Positions 1 through 12,683 of a stretch of 64,000 bases of DNA are shown piece after piece. Origin of the DNA: Rhododendron vialii (lineage: Eukaryota > Streptophyta > Magnoliopsida > Ericales > Ericaceae); the NCBI RefSeq assembly GCF_030253575.1, contig NC_080557.1, positions 4,397,001-4,461,000 of the forward strand, in the 5' to 3' direction. The notes beneath the pieces are model-generated. The model was not told the origin of the DNA. It did no database searches and saw nothing but the letters and a program-made list of their open reading frames with translations. Within the stretch, counting starts at the first letter, position 1; the number at the start of each line of letters is the position of its first letter. The translations under genes were made by a program, and so were the position numbers.

Positions 1-1574
1 ATACAGAAACAAAGGTAAGTTCTTCCAGTAGTGAAAACTGCGTGCATAAATAATTTTCCTTCACTCTTTTAACGTCTTTCTTCTACCTTCCACATTTTTT
101 TTCCTTGGTTACAGGATGGATGGGCAAAGGAAAAAAATTGCAATCTTTATTGGCATCTGCTAGAAATGCAAATGATCCTAATTTGCTAGTGTTTAGTCTC
201 ACTGACCTTGTAGAAGCTACCAGTAATTTTTCATTCGAAAATAAGCTTGGAGAGGGTGGATATGGGCCTGTTTACAAGGTAATATTATTTGGCTTTGCAT
301 AAATGAGGAAAAAAAAAACTAAGCACATAATCTGGTGAAATAACCGGTTAGTGGCGTCTGCTTTGCCTGCAAGGTATATTACATTATGGACAAGAAATAG
401 CAGTAAAGAGACTTTCAAGGACTTCTATGCAAGGATTTGAAGAGTTCAAGAATGAGATCATGCTTACTGCTAAATTGCAGCATGTAAATCTTGTAAGAGT
501 TTTGAGTTTTTGCACCAAAAAAGAAGAATAAATGTTGATCTACGAATACATGCCAAACAAAAGCCTGGATCATTATGTCTATGGTTAGCAATCTATAATG
601 CTTCTAATATAATCATGAACCATATATAATCGAGTGTGGTTTTAACATGAGGTGTCATGTCAGTTTTAACTATCCAAATCTCTTTTGCGTAGATCCAATG
701 AGGGGATCACTTTTAGATTGGGAAAAACGAGTTCAAATCATTGAAGGGGTTACTTAGGGGCTCTTGTACCTCCAAGAGTATTGACAATAATTCATAGGAA
801 TTTGAAAGCGAGCAACATTTTGTTAGACAACGAGATGAAGCCCAAGATCGCGGACTTTTGCTTCGCTAGAATTTTCCAGAAAGATGAATTCGAAGGTAAC
901 ACTGACCGGGTTGTTGGAACATTGTAAGTGACATATTTGTTACAATACACACTACCTAATGTGTTCTTGTCTCAAATAGTACTCATCTAGTTATCTCTTT
1001 TTGTTCACTTATGCAATATTGCAGTGGTTATGTACCTTCCGAATATGTATAACGTGGCATATACTCCACCAAATTAGATGTTTATAGCTTCGGAGTTCTT
1101 CTTTTACAAATCATTATTGGAAAACGGAGTAATTGTCTACATGGCTTTCTTGAAAACATAAATCTCCTAGAATATGTAAGTACCTCTGAAAATTGTGTCA
1201 TGGATACTCGAGTTGATTTCCTTCCTTTGAACTCTAAATATGGACTACCTTCAAATACTTCAGGCGTATGATTTGTGGAAGTGTGGGAAAGGCATGGAGT
1301 TCATGGATCCATCGCTCGACGATACAAATTCATCCTGTAAATTAGTGAGATGCATGTAAATAGCTTTGCTATGTGACCAAGAAAACCCAGCTCATAGACC
1401 CTCCATGTTGGAATGCTCGTCGATGCTTTAAAATGAAGCTGCTGCCATTAACATCCCCAAAAGACCTGCTTTTTCTACAAGAAGAGATGAAGATATGAAG
1501 TTTAAGAGTCTACATCTCAACCAGAAATTTGGTCAGTTGGTGATGTATCCCTTACCCAAACGGTAGCCCGATGA
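1..1574 (+). pseudogene. K1: decayed GH18-type receptor kinase, kinase part only
   Basis: Relic of the kinase half of a CHRK1-like receptor kinase, entering from the left edge. By alignment with intact K6 the exons are 1-14 (tail of the membrane exon), 115-278, 374-583, 693-923, 1025-1175 and 1264-1574. The glycine loop (GEGGYG) survives in 115-278. Lesions seen directly: one G is lost at the exon 4 acceptor (shifts frame), CAA became TAA in exon 4, CAG became TAG and 7 nt are deleted in exon 5, the HRD Asp codon became Asn, the DFG Gly became Cys, a TAA lies after PEYV in exon 6, and CAA became TAA in exon 7. It cannot encode a kinase. Its 3' flank matches that of K6, so the two descend from one duplication unit. 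Anything upstream is outside the window. Confidence 0.9.
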
Positions 1575-2043
1575 AGGTTGATTCTCCTTTTTTTCATGAC
1601 TAGAGCAAGCCCCGCAACAGTTCATTTTTTCGTTAGGATTTTGCTTTTGCTGTCATATCTTTCTGAAGTTTGATGTAAATATGATTATTCCTATCTCTCT
1701 GTGCATATATATTGCCAGAAATACAACTTGTCTTGTTTGAATGCATTATACAATCATTGTGCATGAGACAAGCTCTTTACAATATCGTAAGACAATTTCA
1801 TCCACTCCACTACCTTGGCTGACGCGGAGGAGTTTGGACAGGCCAAATTCTTTAAACAGATACTAATGATACATGAATATATGTGTGTATACACATATAT
1901 GGATAACCAGATGTTTGAGACAGTTTGCGCGCATCTCGATTAATTTCGGAGCTCGAACAAACCTCTAATAACCCCAAAATTTGGAATGTTTGGTCTTAGT
2001 GGATGTTGATCTTGCGAAATCTTGAAAGCAAGCCCCTTTAGTT

Positions 2044-2226
2044 TTTTTTTTTTTGACAAGTGCACAAAATTTTATTAGGCTCAAACCAAAAAACAAAGTT
2101 CAAGGGATAGAATCCCCTGACATGAAACAACAATACAAGTAGTCATACTTAACAGCTCTAAACAAGAAAACATTATCAAAGAACACACTGTAAAAAACTA
2201 TACAGATTGCATGATCCTTTGAGGCG
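2044..2226 (-). mobile_element. Short retroposed 3' end with poly-A tail
   Basis: 183 bp flanked by a 12-bp direct repeat (gcccctttagtt at 2032-2043 and 2227-2238 within one base). Read on the minus strand it ends in an AATAAA-like signal and a run of A. The matching place near 52000 is empty. It is either the 3' end of a LINE or SINE, or a processed transcript; nothing in it identifies the source. Confidence 0.65.
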
Positions 2227-3429
2227 GCCCCTTTAGTTGTTTTCTCAAACCTACTTACACCTTGGGGTTCATGACAAATATTGTATTCCATCAGCATTTT
2301 AAGAGTCAATTTGTACTTTTTCTTTTTTATTGGCCAATTGGTAATAAAAAAAAAATGTAGACGGGCAATTTCGTTTCAAAAGAAAAGGCAAAGATAATAT
2401 TGTATAACATGCATTTTTGAACTTTTGGCTAGCTTCTTCTTTTTCTTTAATATGCAACAAGATTTTATTAAAACTCGACAAATGGTACATCGAGGGAAAG
2501 ACAAAATATTAGCCACAAAGAAAGACGCAAAGTATGAGGCCAAACGAGAAACAAAAGAAAAAAAGTGATACATCCAATGAGAAATTGAATTGGTTCAGAT
2601 TTGGAAAGTAAGCCCCAAACAGGTCCAATTAGTAACAGAATTTCAGCAGCATCAAGAACCCGTAAACCTGAAATTCCAGGCAGAATTGAGGCCCAGAAGG
2701 TTGAAAGGCTTCTCAATTCAACTCCTCACCCAGCAGCAAACTAACAGCCTTTTGGATCAAGCTGGTCGACCTTTTTTTTTTTGTGAACAGATTGAATAAA
2801 TTTGGTTAGGGAAAGGAAAACTATAAAGAGGGGAAAAAAATGGCGATCTTCTCCTAGAAACATTCTTGTGGGGTTTACCATTCAATGTATGAACCCCACA
2901 GAAACGTGTGGTCGTAAAGTGATCCGCAGTATTACATGACGATACTCCAGGACTATTATATTTTCACAGTTACAGAAAACATGTTTATCTGATTCTACCA
3001 AGATTTAAAATTTAGATTCTATAGCAGAATCTAAAGCTAGAATGCAAAATCTGTATCCATAGCTATAGTAAACATGCTCTAATGCAATGCATGAAGTCCC
3101 CCAAATGCGTGACTGCGAGAAGCTATTGGGACATGCCCCCAAGAGCAGCCAAACATTCCAGGTGCCCCAAGAGCAGCCAAAAATTTCCCTGAAATGAAAG
3201 CAAATGGAAGTTTGGAACGAGCCGCTTTATTGACTACAGACTGGAAGTTATCCAAACGGACTTTATTGTTGCGACCGAATTGGTTATACATCAAAAACCT
3301 TGCCTGCCAAGTTTGACTTATGAGAGAGAGAGAGAGTCAATCTTTTGAAATTTTCTTGGGTATGCTTTTTCGCTTCCTTCTTAAATATCATCACAATCAA
3401 TAGTGTCAATTTCAATCCTCATTTTCACA

Positions 3430-3740
3430 AATTTCAATATTTTCGGGTAGTGAAAATTTTGTAAATTTTTATTTGTGGTTAAAAGTTGTTAGGTGTTTTC
3501 GGTAGTGAATAAGTTATTGAGAAATATCAAGTTATTTCCGGTAGTGAAATTTTTTTTGATGATTATGTGAATGAAAAAATTATTGAGTTGGTAAAAATAA
3601 ATTTGTTAGTGAAAATCAGTTAGTAAAATATGTTAAGTTTTTAATGTTTTTTGATAGTGAAAATCAGCTAGTAAAATGTGTTAGGTTTTTTTGTTGTTTT
3701 TGTTAGTGGAAACGAGATAATAAAATGCGTTAAGTTTTTT
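3430..3740. repeat. Degenerate tandem repeat of about 70 bp
   Basis: Three to four degenerate units built on 'gttagtgaaaatcagttag' and 'taaaatgtgttaagttt'. The same array is present in the K6 flank at about 43540-43860, so it predates the unit duplication. Confidence 0.6.
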
Positions 3741-4088
3741 TGTGATTTATTTCTAAAGACACTTTCACGTTTGTGCTTATGCTCGCACCCCTGCCTCGTT
3801 GTTGTGTCTCAAGGATCAAAACCAGACACACACAAACAATGAGTTTTACGTAGTTCTCCAAGATCGTACATCCACGAAGGAATTGGAGCAATCTCACTAG
3901 AAACAGACTTTAAAGCTTTAGGAGTGGAGTTCTCTCCCGATTCACTTCGCCCCCCCCTCTCTCTCTCTCTCTGTTTAATTACATTGCTTAACCCTACAGA
4001 ATACACCGCCAGAGGTTTGCACTTATGGGCTAAAATGGAACTCTTATTCATCCTCCATGCTAGACCCTTTACTCCTGGTGGTTGAAAT

Positions 4089-4648
4089 TAGGGTCGTAAA
4101 CGAGCTGAATTGGGTTGAACCCTATTAAGTTCGGCTCGGGTTTGTTAAGGTATTAGTCTGGCTCAAGTTTGGCTCGAATTCGATTTGAACCTGAACAACT
4201 TGGCCAGAGTTTGGCTCGTTAAAATTTTTCAAAGCTCGGGTTAGGCTCGTTAAGCTCAAACGAACTGAGCCAAGCCAAATCTAGGCTCGAATTAAGTTCG
4301 TCAAGGCTTGGGTTTGGCTCGGCTCGGCTCATTAAACTCAACCACATCCAAACTCTCTCATTGGTCATATAGAATTTAGGAAAAAAATAAATACTAAAAT
4401 ATATATAACCCTGAAATTTTTTATATTTGCATATAGACTCCTATAGAATTATTAATTATATTTTAACTACAGGTTCACGAGACTAACCGAACAGAATACT
4501 GTAAGGTTCAGACTCGGCTTATATATCAAATGAGCCTAACGTTGAGGTTCAGGTTTGGTTCATTTAATAGGCAAATCGAACTCAAACAAACGCTTACTGA
4601 GCCGAGCCTCGAATAATTCTCGAATGGCCCAATTAATTTATGGTCCTA
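4089..4648. mobile_element. hAT-type MITE, copy 1
   Basis: 560 bp with imperfect terminal inverted repeats (TAGGGTCGTAAAC and, from the other end, TAGGACCATAAAT) and an 8-bp target duplication gttgaaat at 4081-4088 and 4649-4656. The interior is rich in ggctcg/gagcc words. No ORF. The equivalent copy lies at 45357-45919. Confidence 0.75.
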
Positions 4649-5789
4649 GTTGAAATACAATGGTAGTAGATAAATGTCTACACAAGTGGGTGGTAGAGGA
4701 AATGCTGAAGTAAAAAGGAGTGGAGCCATATCTCCATCCATCAGTCAACACTGGCTCCATCGCCATCGTGCATGTTCTGTAATGGTGCATTTGATTAGAA
4801 AGAAATTTATACTGAAAATAGAAAATGAGAGAAAGTAAAGTAAAAGAAAAGAAAGTGAAAAGAAAATTCATTTCTAATCCTAAATTAATAGGTTGCCTCA
4901 AGCGTAGGGCGGAGATCGATGTAGCATAATATCCGGTAAGACTGAAGTCGAATCCACAGAGACGGTGATGTGTGCTGAATCAAAAACTCGGGTTAATACT
5001 ATTTAAACTAGCTCTTGGGTAGCCACCCCTTGTCGATTGATTGAGATTAATTAAAACCTATAAATTGATTGTACTTTTCAAATAATTAAAAGGAGGTACA
5101 ATCGTAGGGTTCATAGCACTTGCAACTAGTTTCGGACTTATCTGCTATGTTCGGTGTTCTTAAAAACATTTTATTGTAGAGAGAAAAAGCTACCCCAAAA
5201 GATGCGAACTTTTGTGGTCGTCGTTTACCCATGCACAGTGAAAAATGAGTTTTGAACCCCATTCCCTCGTTCACATGAGCTCCGACAATGCCCGGGTTTG
5301 TCTAACGAATGTTCTTTGTTAACCTAAAATTGTCTTTTGTTTAGTGTTTTAAAAACTGGAACAAAACATGTCTGACCTGGCCATGATGTACTAATCACCT
5401 CGCGACCCTACCTATACAACTACTCACTCATTATCAAGCAAAAATTAAAAGAAAGCTTAATTTAAAACATACTTCTATTACTTGGGATAGAAAATAAGCA
5501 AAATATCTAAATTAAATAAGAACCAACAAACAACTTTGATAAAAAACGAAAATCAATGCGAGTTATTGAAATGCGAGTAATTGAACAAAATTTTAAATAA
5601 CTGGAAGAGAAAAAAACTCGGAAGAAAACTAACAATATTCGAAACAAAAGAATCGTCCTGATCATTACAGCCCCGTTCTTCGTCTTCTGTGTCGAACCGT
5701 GATCGGCTGTCCAGTTCTTCGTGTATGGTCGCAGCCCCTTTTATTTCAACTGTTCTTTCGTCAAAATATTCTATCGAGCAGCACCACGG

Positions 5790-6130
5790 CCACCGCATGT
5801 ATTTTGCGGTGACCGTTCATCACATGTCTATTGGGATCCACTCCAGACCTTAAAAAAATAAAAATAAAAATATATATATTTTAAAATAATATTTCATGGA
5901 CCCTATAAAAAATCAGCTCCAACGAATATCGGTAAATATGTTTTTTGAATTTGTAGCAGTTTCGTCCTTACGAATTTCGAAAAACATACCTATCGATATC
6001 TATTGGAGCTGATTTTTCACAAGTCCCATGAAATATTATTTTAAAATTTATGAATATTTTTCTGTATATTCTTAGAGCTCACAATAAGCGCACAGTGGAC
6101 GGTCACCATATTTTTATGCGATGTATCTAG
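5790..6130. mobile_element. Inverted-repeat MITE inside the left LTR of element A
   Basis: The right LTR lacks this block between 'ccctttta' and 'gtgcc'. The arms around 5875-5945 and 5975-6050 are inverted copies (both contain atttcatgg or its complement and atcagctccaa or its complement), and the outer part repeats ggtgaccgt in inverse. Ends approximate. Confidence 0.55.
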
Positions 6131-8633
6131 ACTTTCTGTATTCTATTCCCCCGAAACCCTTTTTCCTGCTTTTATAATAGTGCCTGTACCTCATGGGCCC
6201 ACCAAGTAAAGAAACTGCCAGTTCAATTTCTTCTTTCACGTTTTAGACCAAGCCCAGTTAAGTCATAACCAAAAATTAGTTGCAAATCAATCACTGAAGT
6301 CATATGTAGGCAACATGTGCTTGTGCCCATATGACTTGTCTTTGCTTATCACCTCATTAAATCTCGTGCTCTTCAATTCCGGACTAGCGTTGCACCAATT
6401 AAATTTCAGCGGCGGAAGTAACAAACACCGTTTAATATTTTCATTTTGCATATTCTTTTATCAAATTCTCTAAATACCTACAACACAAAAATTAAGCAAT
6501 AAACTATGATAAATAATATAAATAGACTTAACAAAGATAAATTAGGTGGCGCTAATGTGAATATTTGCGCACCTATCACACACTCCGAACTTACACTTTG
6601 TTGGTCCCGAGCAAAGAAAACAAAATGCAACTAAGGAAAACTAATTAAAATTGATAAATTTTTTAAACCTCCAGGCAGCCCCAGTAGGATGAGTAAAGTC
6701 TCATGAAAGTTTTCAACAGTGATCACCTACAAAACACCGTGAATTCTTTTCACATGAAACCCGAAAACCTATAAGATAGCTCAATGATATCTCAAGTAAA
6801 GAATATAAAGTCATCACAATGAGATAACAGGTATAAGCAGTTCTAGATAATCTCTAGTCATAAAAATGAGTCACGGCACCTATACTCAGCTTGTGTGAAT
6901 ATGGGCTTCAGTCACAAGTGTAAAATAACTAAACGTTCTCTCCGGACCAAGTTTTAACTTGCAAATCTTACCGTGTCATGCACTCAACAAATGAAATCAC
7001 TCTAAACAAGGTGCATATTACTCTCAATTTGTACGGGGGGAAATTATGTAAATGAAATTAAAGTATCCTACACAAGTTGACACGAAAAGAAAGCTTTATA
7101 TAGTGGACACACGATCTCATGAACGAAATGCCAAGTATTGAAAACTCTCTTCATCCACCAATTCACAGCTCATTGCCCCAAGGATCAAATAGAACTTCAA
7201 TTCCGGTTATAACGTCAGGTAAGGGAAAATATTTAAGGACTAGGTAAAATATTCAAGTGTCCGAGAATGGTTCACAACAATTCACCTAGGGTAGATATAA
7301 TAATGCATGCCTTTTTTTTTCTTTTTCTCTTTTCAACTTCGCCACATCTCTCTTTCCTACATTTCTTTCCCATATTTAGAATTAGTATTTTTCCTTTCCT
7401 TAATAATTTGGTATCTTCTCTTTTTGTTTTTTTTTCCTCTTCTTTTTTCTTTTTTTGTTTTTGACTTTTTTTTCCTTTAATAGAAACGATCACCCATCAA
7501 TCAAGCATAATTCTCCACTCCATTCATTCCCCCTATTTTTTCCTCAAAAATTCACATTCAAATCATTACCTAACCCTTCTCAAGACACAATATAGATGGT
7601 GAAACTCAACAAGAGAATGGTTATTATGTAAGAGGCTCAAATAGGCTTACAATGGATAAATGTATGAAAGGAAGAAACGAACCGACTCAAAATAGCAAAG
7701 ATGACCTACAATCCTTTCCAAGGGGCAATACAACCATACACTTTCCAAACCCAAGAGATAAGTAGACAATTTAAAACATTCTCAATATGCACTTGACAAA
7801 AAAAAATAATGAGATCAACAACAAATTTGATCTTTCGTGACAAACAAGAATTCATTTGACACCACTCCAAGAAAAGGTAGGCTCTAAACTCACATGGATA
7901 TAAGTCTCCACTAATTAAGCCATTGAAAACGTTCAAGTCATAACTCACAAGCACCCAAAGCCCAATTAAGTGTGAAGTGCAAAGGTGTTAGAAATAAATG
8001 TCATGACCAATTCTTCGCAACAAGCTAGCAAAAAGAACTACTATACCACTACAATATCAAAACAATGACTATCACATCTCAAACTCAATCAACCCAGAAC
8101 CAATCTCAATAGCCTTGAAGTCTCATGCAAAAAAAAAAAGTATTCCACCATTTTTTTTTTCAAAATTTTTTCCTCTTTTTTTTTTTTGAATCTAACAAAA
8201 TAGAGAATAAAGTGATCCCTCCCCCCAACTTAAACTATTCAACGTCCGTATTGAAAGCATGAAAAATAAAGACAAGACAAAAACGTAAAAGAGATGAGAG
8301 ATATTACCTCGAAAAGAAGGGGCTAAGCAGAGTAAACTATAGATAGAGGGAGACCCACCAACTTAGATCGAACAACCTGCAAAATGTTAGCCTCCAAGAC
8401 AGCAAAAAAAAAAAAACTAAAAGAAATAAACAAGGTAAGAAATAAAATGAAAGACAAAAAACCATCCACTTTCTTCAAGCGAAAGATACGGGTACTATTT
8501 TTCTCCCCATTTCGCAAGCAAGAAACGGGTGGCTATACCAGACCATCAAAAAAAAAGTTTATGTACAAGCAGCCAGACGCGGGTATCGAACATTTATCAT
8601 GCCAACGAGAGTTAAGACAATGAACATAGCACT

Positions 8634-9560
8634 CTATTTTACACCTTTTATCAAGAATTGAACTTGGTCATGCCACAAGTTAAGATACTTCGAGTAGCGC
8701 ATTTGCCGAATTCGTTTTAGACATTTAAGTTCCAGCAAGTGTACAACCCAAACTACATCAATTTTCAAATTGTTGACAAAATTCACAAGATAGGGATGAT
8801 AAACTAAATTAAATTCATCAACACCAAGAAAATCAATTAGTTCCACATTTAAAAACTCTTGTGAAAGTGAAGACTCAGTATGAGGGGTAACACCAACTAG
8901 AGCCGAAAGTATTTGATTATTCAGTGTAACTTTGGGCAATGACTCCTCAAAAGGCATATAGCCTTCACTGATGACAAGTGGTTCTATTTCCTTTTTTTCC
9001 CTCGAATCAGAATTGGTATCCTCAGAACTTTCAGTCAACTCACAAAATTGGATCTTTTGGGCTAATTCATCTAGGTAATCCCAAGCCTCTTCAGCATTTT
9101 TATTCAGGAATTCGTCAATGGACCTAAAATCCACTTGGCATGTCTTAGGATTTAAACCATGACAAAAGGTAGCCAGAAGACAAGTTCACAATTAAAACTG
9201 ACTAAGAAAATACGGAATTTTTAATTCGCTCACAACACTGACTCATCATTTTGTTGATAGAAATGTGATAGTTTTTGTAAAAGCATATGAGTGCGTGAAA
9301 GTTTTTAAAAAAATTGTATTACAATCTCACTTCATGTCGATCTTGGATTCAAAAAATTAAACCAATCTTGAGCACTACCACGCAAAGATGCTGGAAATAC
9401 ATGTAAAATAGCCACTTCATCGTTAGCATTAGCAAAAGCTTTATCAAGGTTAGCAATATGCGAAAAAGGATTTTCTTAGGTCAAACAATAAAATATAGAA
9501 AGTGACACTGAACAATTAAATTGTTTTGCATAACTTTCATAGCATCTTGCAAAATGGGCC
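8634..9560 (-). pseudogene. Decayed gag of element A
   Basis: A 166-residue open stretch (8634-9134, minus) matches the C-terminal part of the gag in element C, sharing FLNKNAEEAW and the acidic CELTESSE segment. Upstream gag sequence continues to about 9560 but is broken by frameshifts and deletions. Gag would form the retrotransposon capsid. This copy is non-functional. Confidence 0.75.
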
Positions 9561-9718
9561 ATTTTTTTTCTTTTCAACAATAAAAAGAAAAAAAAGCAGG
9601 CTAGAAGTAATTGTTTTCCTACGATAGAGGATTGCCTACCTCTAGTTATGATGACTCAAAAAAAAATTAAAAAGAAAATAAATAAAAATAAATACCCGAA
9701 TTCTAACACACGTTACCG

Positions 9719-9736
9719 TCCCCGGCAACGGCGCCA
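9719..9736 (-). other. tRNA-Asp-type primer-binding site, element A
   Basis: The minus strand reads TGGCGCCGTTGCCGGGGA, four bases after the LTR end, the standard place for priming minus-strand DNA synthesis. The 3' acceptor arm of plant tRNA-Asp is complementary to this word. Confidence 0.75.
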
Positions 9737-10695
9737 AAAATACTTGACAATTTTCTAGTCCTAAATTAATGGGTTGCCCCAAGCGTAGGGCGGAGACCGA
9801 CATAGTACAATATCCGGTAAGACTGGAATCGAATCCACAGAGATGGTAATGTTTGCTAACTCAAAAACTCGGGTTAATACCATTTAAACTAGCACTTAGG
9901 TAGCCATCATTTGTTGATTGATTGAGATTAATTAAAACCTATAAATTGATTGTACTTGTTAGATAATTATAAAATGAGGTATGGTCGTAGGGTTCATAGA
10001 ACTCACAACCAATTCCGGACTTATCTGCTTTGTTCTGTGTTCTTAAAAACATTTGATTTTAGAGAGAAAAAGCTACCCCGAAAGATGTGAACATTTGTGG
10101 TCGCCGTTTACCCATGCACACTTGAGAATGAGTTTTAGACCTCCATTCCTCCGTTCACATGGCTCCGACAATGTCTGGGTTCGTCTAACGAATGTTTTTT
10201 GTTAACCCAAAATTGTCTTTTCTTTATTGTTTGAAAAATAGGACGAGAATGTGTCCGACCTGACCACAATGTGTTAATCACCTCACGACCTTATCTATAC
10301 AACTACTCACTCATTATCAAGCAAAAATTGAAAGAAACCCTAATTTGCAACATCTTCTATTACTCGGGATAGAAAATAAACAAAAGATTTAAGTTAAACA
10401 AGAACCAACGAACAACTTTAATAAAGAACAAAAATCAATACAAATTATCGGAATGCGAATAATTGAACAAAATTTTATATAACTGGAAGGGAAAAATACT
10501 CGAAAGAAAACTAACAATATTCAAAACAAAAGAATCGTCCTGATCATGACAGCCCCGTTCTTCATCTTCTGCGTTGAACAGTGATCGGCTGTCCACTTCT
10601 TCGTGTTTGGCCAAAGTCCCCTTTTAGTGCCCATACCTCATGAGCCCACCTAGTAAAGAAACTGTCAATTCAATTTCTTCTTTCACGTTTTAGTC

Positions 10696-11524
10696 GGACG
10701 CGGGGGCTCTGCTGCTCAGGGGTGGGCAGCAGCCCCTGCCCACACTCACACACACTCACACACGGCACCGTTTCGTTAAAGAAAAAAAAAAAAACTATTC
10801 CGCTTGCAATCCTAAGGAGCAGAAACGTGATTATGAGAGCCTTAGAGTTAAAATTTAATTATGTCTCTTTAGAATAATACGATCAGAATAATAAGATCTT
10901 CACGTCAATTCAAACGGATTGAAAATTGGAGCACTTAATTTTTTAATCATATTTTTTAATATATAAACGGTCTAAAAAATTAAGTGTGCCACTTTTTAAT
11001 TCGTTTGAACAAGTACGAATATCTTATTATTCTAATCATATTATTTTAAAGAGATATAATTAATTTTTGTCTCTAGGACTCTCGTAATTAAGTATCTGCT
11101 CTTTATTTAGGATCCTGTAGATCAGAAACGTGATTATGAGAGTTCTATAGACAAAAGTTAATTATATCTCTTTAAAATAATGTGATTAGAATAATAAGAT
11201 ATTCGTACTTGTTCAAACGAATTAAAAAGTGGCACACTTAATTTTTTAGACCGTTTATATATTAAAAAATATGATTAAAAAATTAAATGCTCCAATTTTC
11301 AATCCGTTTGAATTGACGTGAAGATCTTATTATTCTGATCATATTATTCTAAAGAGACATAATTAAATTTTAACTCTAAGGCTCTCATAATCACGTTTCT
11401 GCTCCTTAGGATTGCAAGCGGAAGAATTTTTTTTTTTTCTTTAACGAAACGGTGCCGTGTGTGAGTGTGTGTGAGTGTGGGCAGGGGCTGCTGCCCACCC
11501 CTGGGCAGCAGAGCCCCCGCGTCC
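10696..11524. mobile_element. 829-bp near-perfect palindromic Mutator-like element
   Basis: The ends GGACGCGGGGGC / GCCCCCGCGTCC and two arms of about 400 bp fold on each other around a centre near 11110. A perfect 9-bp target duplication (gttttagtc) lies at 10687-10695 and 11525-11533, the size made by Mutator-type transposases. The other LTR of element A has the empty site. No ORF. A transcript would form a very long hairpin. Confidence 0.85.
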
Positions 11525-12186
11525 GTTTTAGTCCAAGCCCAATTAAGTCATAACCTAATTAAATTAGTTGGAAATCCATCGCTGAAGTCATATGCTGGCA
11601 ACATGTGCTTGTGATTGTGACCCTTTGACTGGTCTTTGTTTATTGCCTCATCAAATCTCGTACTCTTTAATTTCGGACTAATTTTGCACCAATTAAATTT
11701 CAGTGGCCAAACTATTAAACACCATTTAATATTTTCATTTTGTATATTATTTTATCAAATCCTCCAAATACCTTCAACACAAAAATTAAGTATTAATTAA
11801 ACGCCGATTAACAATATAAATAGACTTAACAAATATAAATTAAAGGGCGCTAATGTGAACATTTATGCGCCTATCAGTTTTGTAAGAAAATTGCAAGAAA
11901 AAGATATATTTACTAGCTTACCCTTATACATATATCATAGACACTATAGAAAAGAAAACTAGTTATGAACATAATGGAAACTGTCAAAATGTGACAACTT
12001 TCACAGGATTTTTTTTTTTTTTAGCAAGAAAGTGGAAGCTATGTAATAATGATTTAATGTGTTGTACAAGAAAATTCACTTTCTTATATTTTTTTTGTAT
12101 TTTTATGCTAATCAAACACTAAAAAAATGTCATTTTTTTCTCTTTCCTACATTTTCTTCACTTTCACACTATTCAAACGGACTCTA

Positions 12187-12683
12187 AGATTTCTTAAAAA
12201 ATAATTACTCCTACTCATTTGTAATTTTCAAGTTTAAGAATAATGGACTTAATTTTTTGAGCAATCTAATCTTGTTTGGTAGATGCCGATGAGATCTTTT
12301 AAACGATGCAAAAAAAAATCAAAAAATTATTTTTTTAAATACATTATTTTTAAGTTTAAAAATTACAAACAAGTACTTAATATTTTTAAAAGGCTACTCT
12401 AGCTAATTAAATAGACAGAGATATTTTATAAGACTTTGACTTCTATAACGTGAAAGTAAATTCACTTTGTGGAGATGGCAGCCTTTGACATTCAGTGCTT
12501 GTGAGAAAATAGTGTCTAGGACTCTAGAGAGTGGTCGAGAGGCGTGTATATAGCATGATCTTTTTTGTATTTTTTGAGTAAGACGAAGTCACATGTAAAA
12601 GAATGTCTTTTAAGTCCTCCAGATGCAGCTACATATAGTTCAAGGTTCATGAACAGCTCTCCAGGGCTCTAGCCATCTAAAAA
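12187..12683 (+). promoter_or_regulatory. Upstream region of K2
   Basis: Colinear with the upstream region of K7 (46080-46547); its last 280 bp resemble that of K6. It contains one W-box core (TTGACT, 12436-12441), against about ten in the K6 promoter. The short 5' leader (acatatagttcaaggttcatgaac, given here in part as acatatagttcaaggtt) is shared by all copies. Confidence 0.55.

Larger units (their letters stand above)
1575..4080. other. Duplicated 3' flank of K1 (no gene)
   Basis: No gene seen. The segment is colinear with the flank of K6 (38149-39070 then 43185-43936), and parts recur at 51743-52200 and 54850-55190. This shows that the tandem duplication unit included several kb of intergenic DNA. 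It holds a short retroposon, a GA tract near 3330 and an internal repeat at 3430-3740. Confidence 0.7.
4870..11876 (-). mobile_element. Athila-like gag-only LTR retrotransposon, element A
   Basis: Two LTRs (4870-6578 and 9741-11876) enclose a 3.16-kb interior that reads on the minus strand. The primer-binding site (minus strand TGGCGCCGTTGCCGGGGA, complementary to the 3' end of tRNA-Asp as in Athila elements) is at 9719-9736. A decayed gag follows at 8634-9560. The remaining 2 kb (6579-8633) has no pol-like ORF, only AT-rich DNA with poly-T/poly-A tracts. Net of insertions both LTRs are about 1.3 kb. The left LTR lacks its first 10 or so bases. The right LTR carries an 829-bp palindrome and the left one a smaller inverted-repeat insertion. 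The lack of pol matches element C and points to a non-autonomous family mobilised in trans. Confidence 0.8.
4781..12186. mobile_element. Probable hAT-like MITE split by the Athila-like element
   Basis: The K6 flank reads straight through near 46050. Here it is interrupted by an AT-rich sequence whose ends (GTGCATTTGATTAG near 4786; ACTATTCAAACGGAC near 12170) are roughly inverted. The 7-kb Athila-like element lies inside it. The exact target duplication could not be fixed. Confidence 0.4.

Noticed and set aside
7267..7493. Overlapping open frames rich in Phe or Lys
   Set aside because: Poly-T/poly-A DNA in the interior of element A; no similarity to pol and no counterpart frame in element C.
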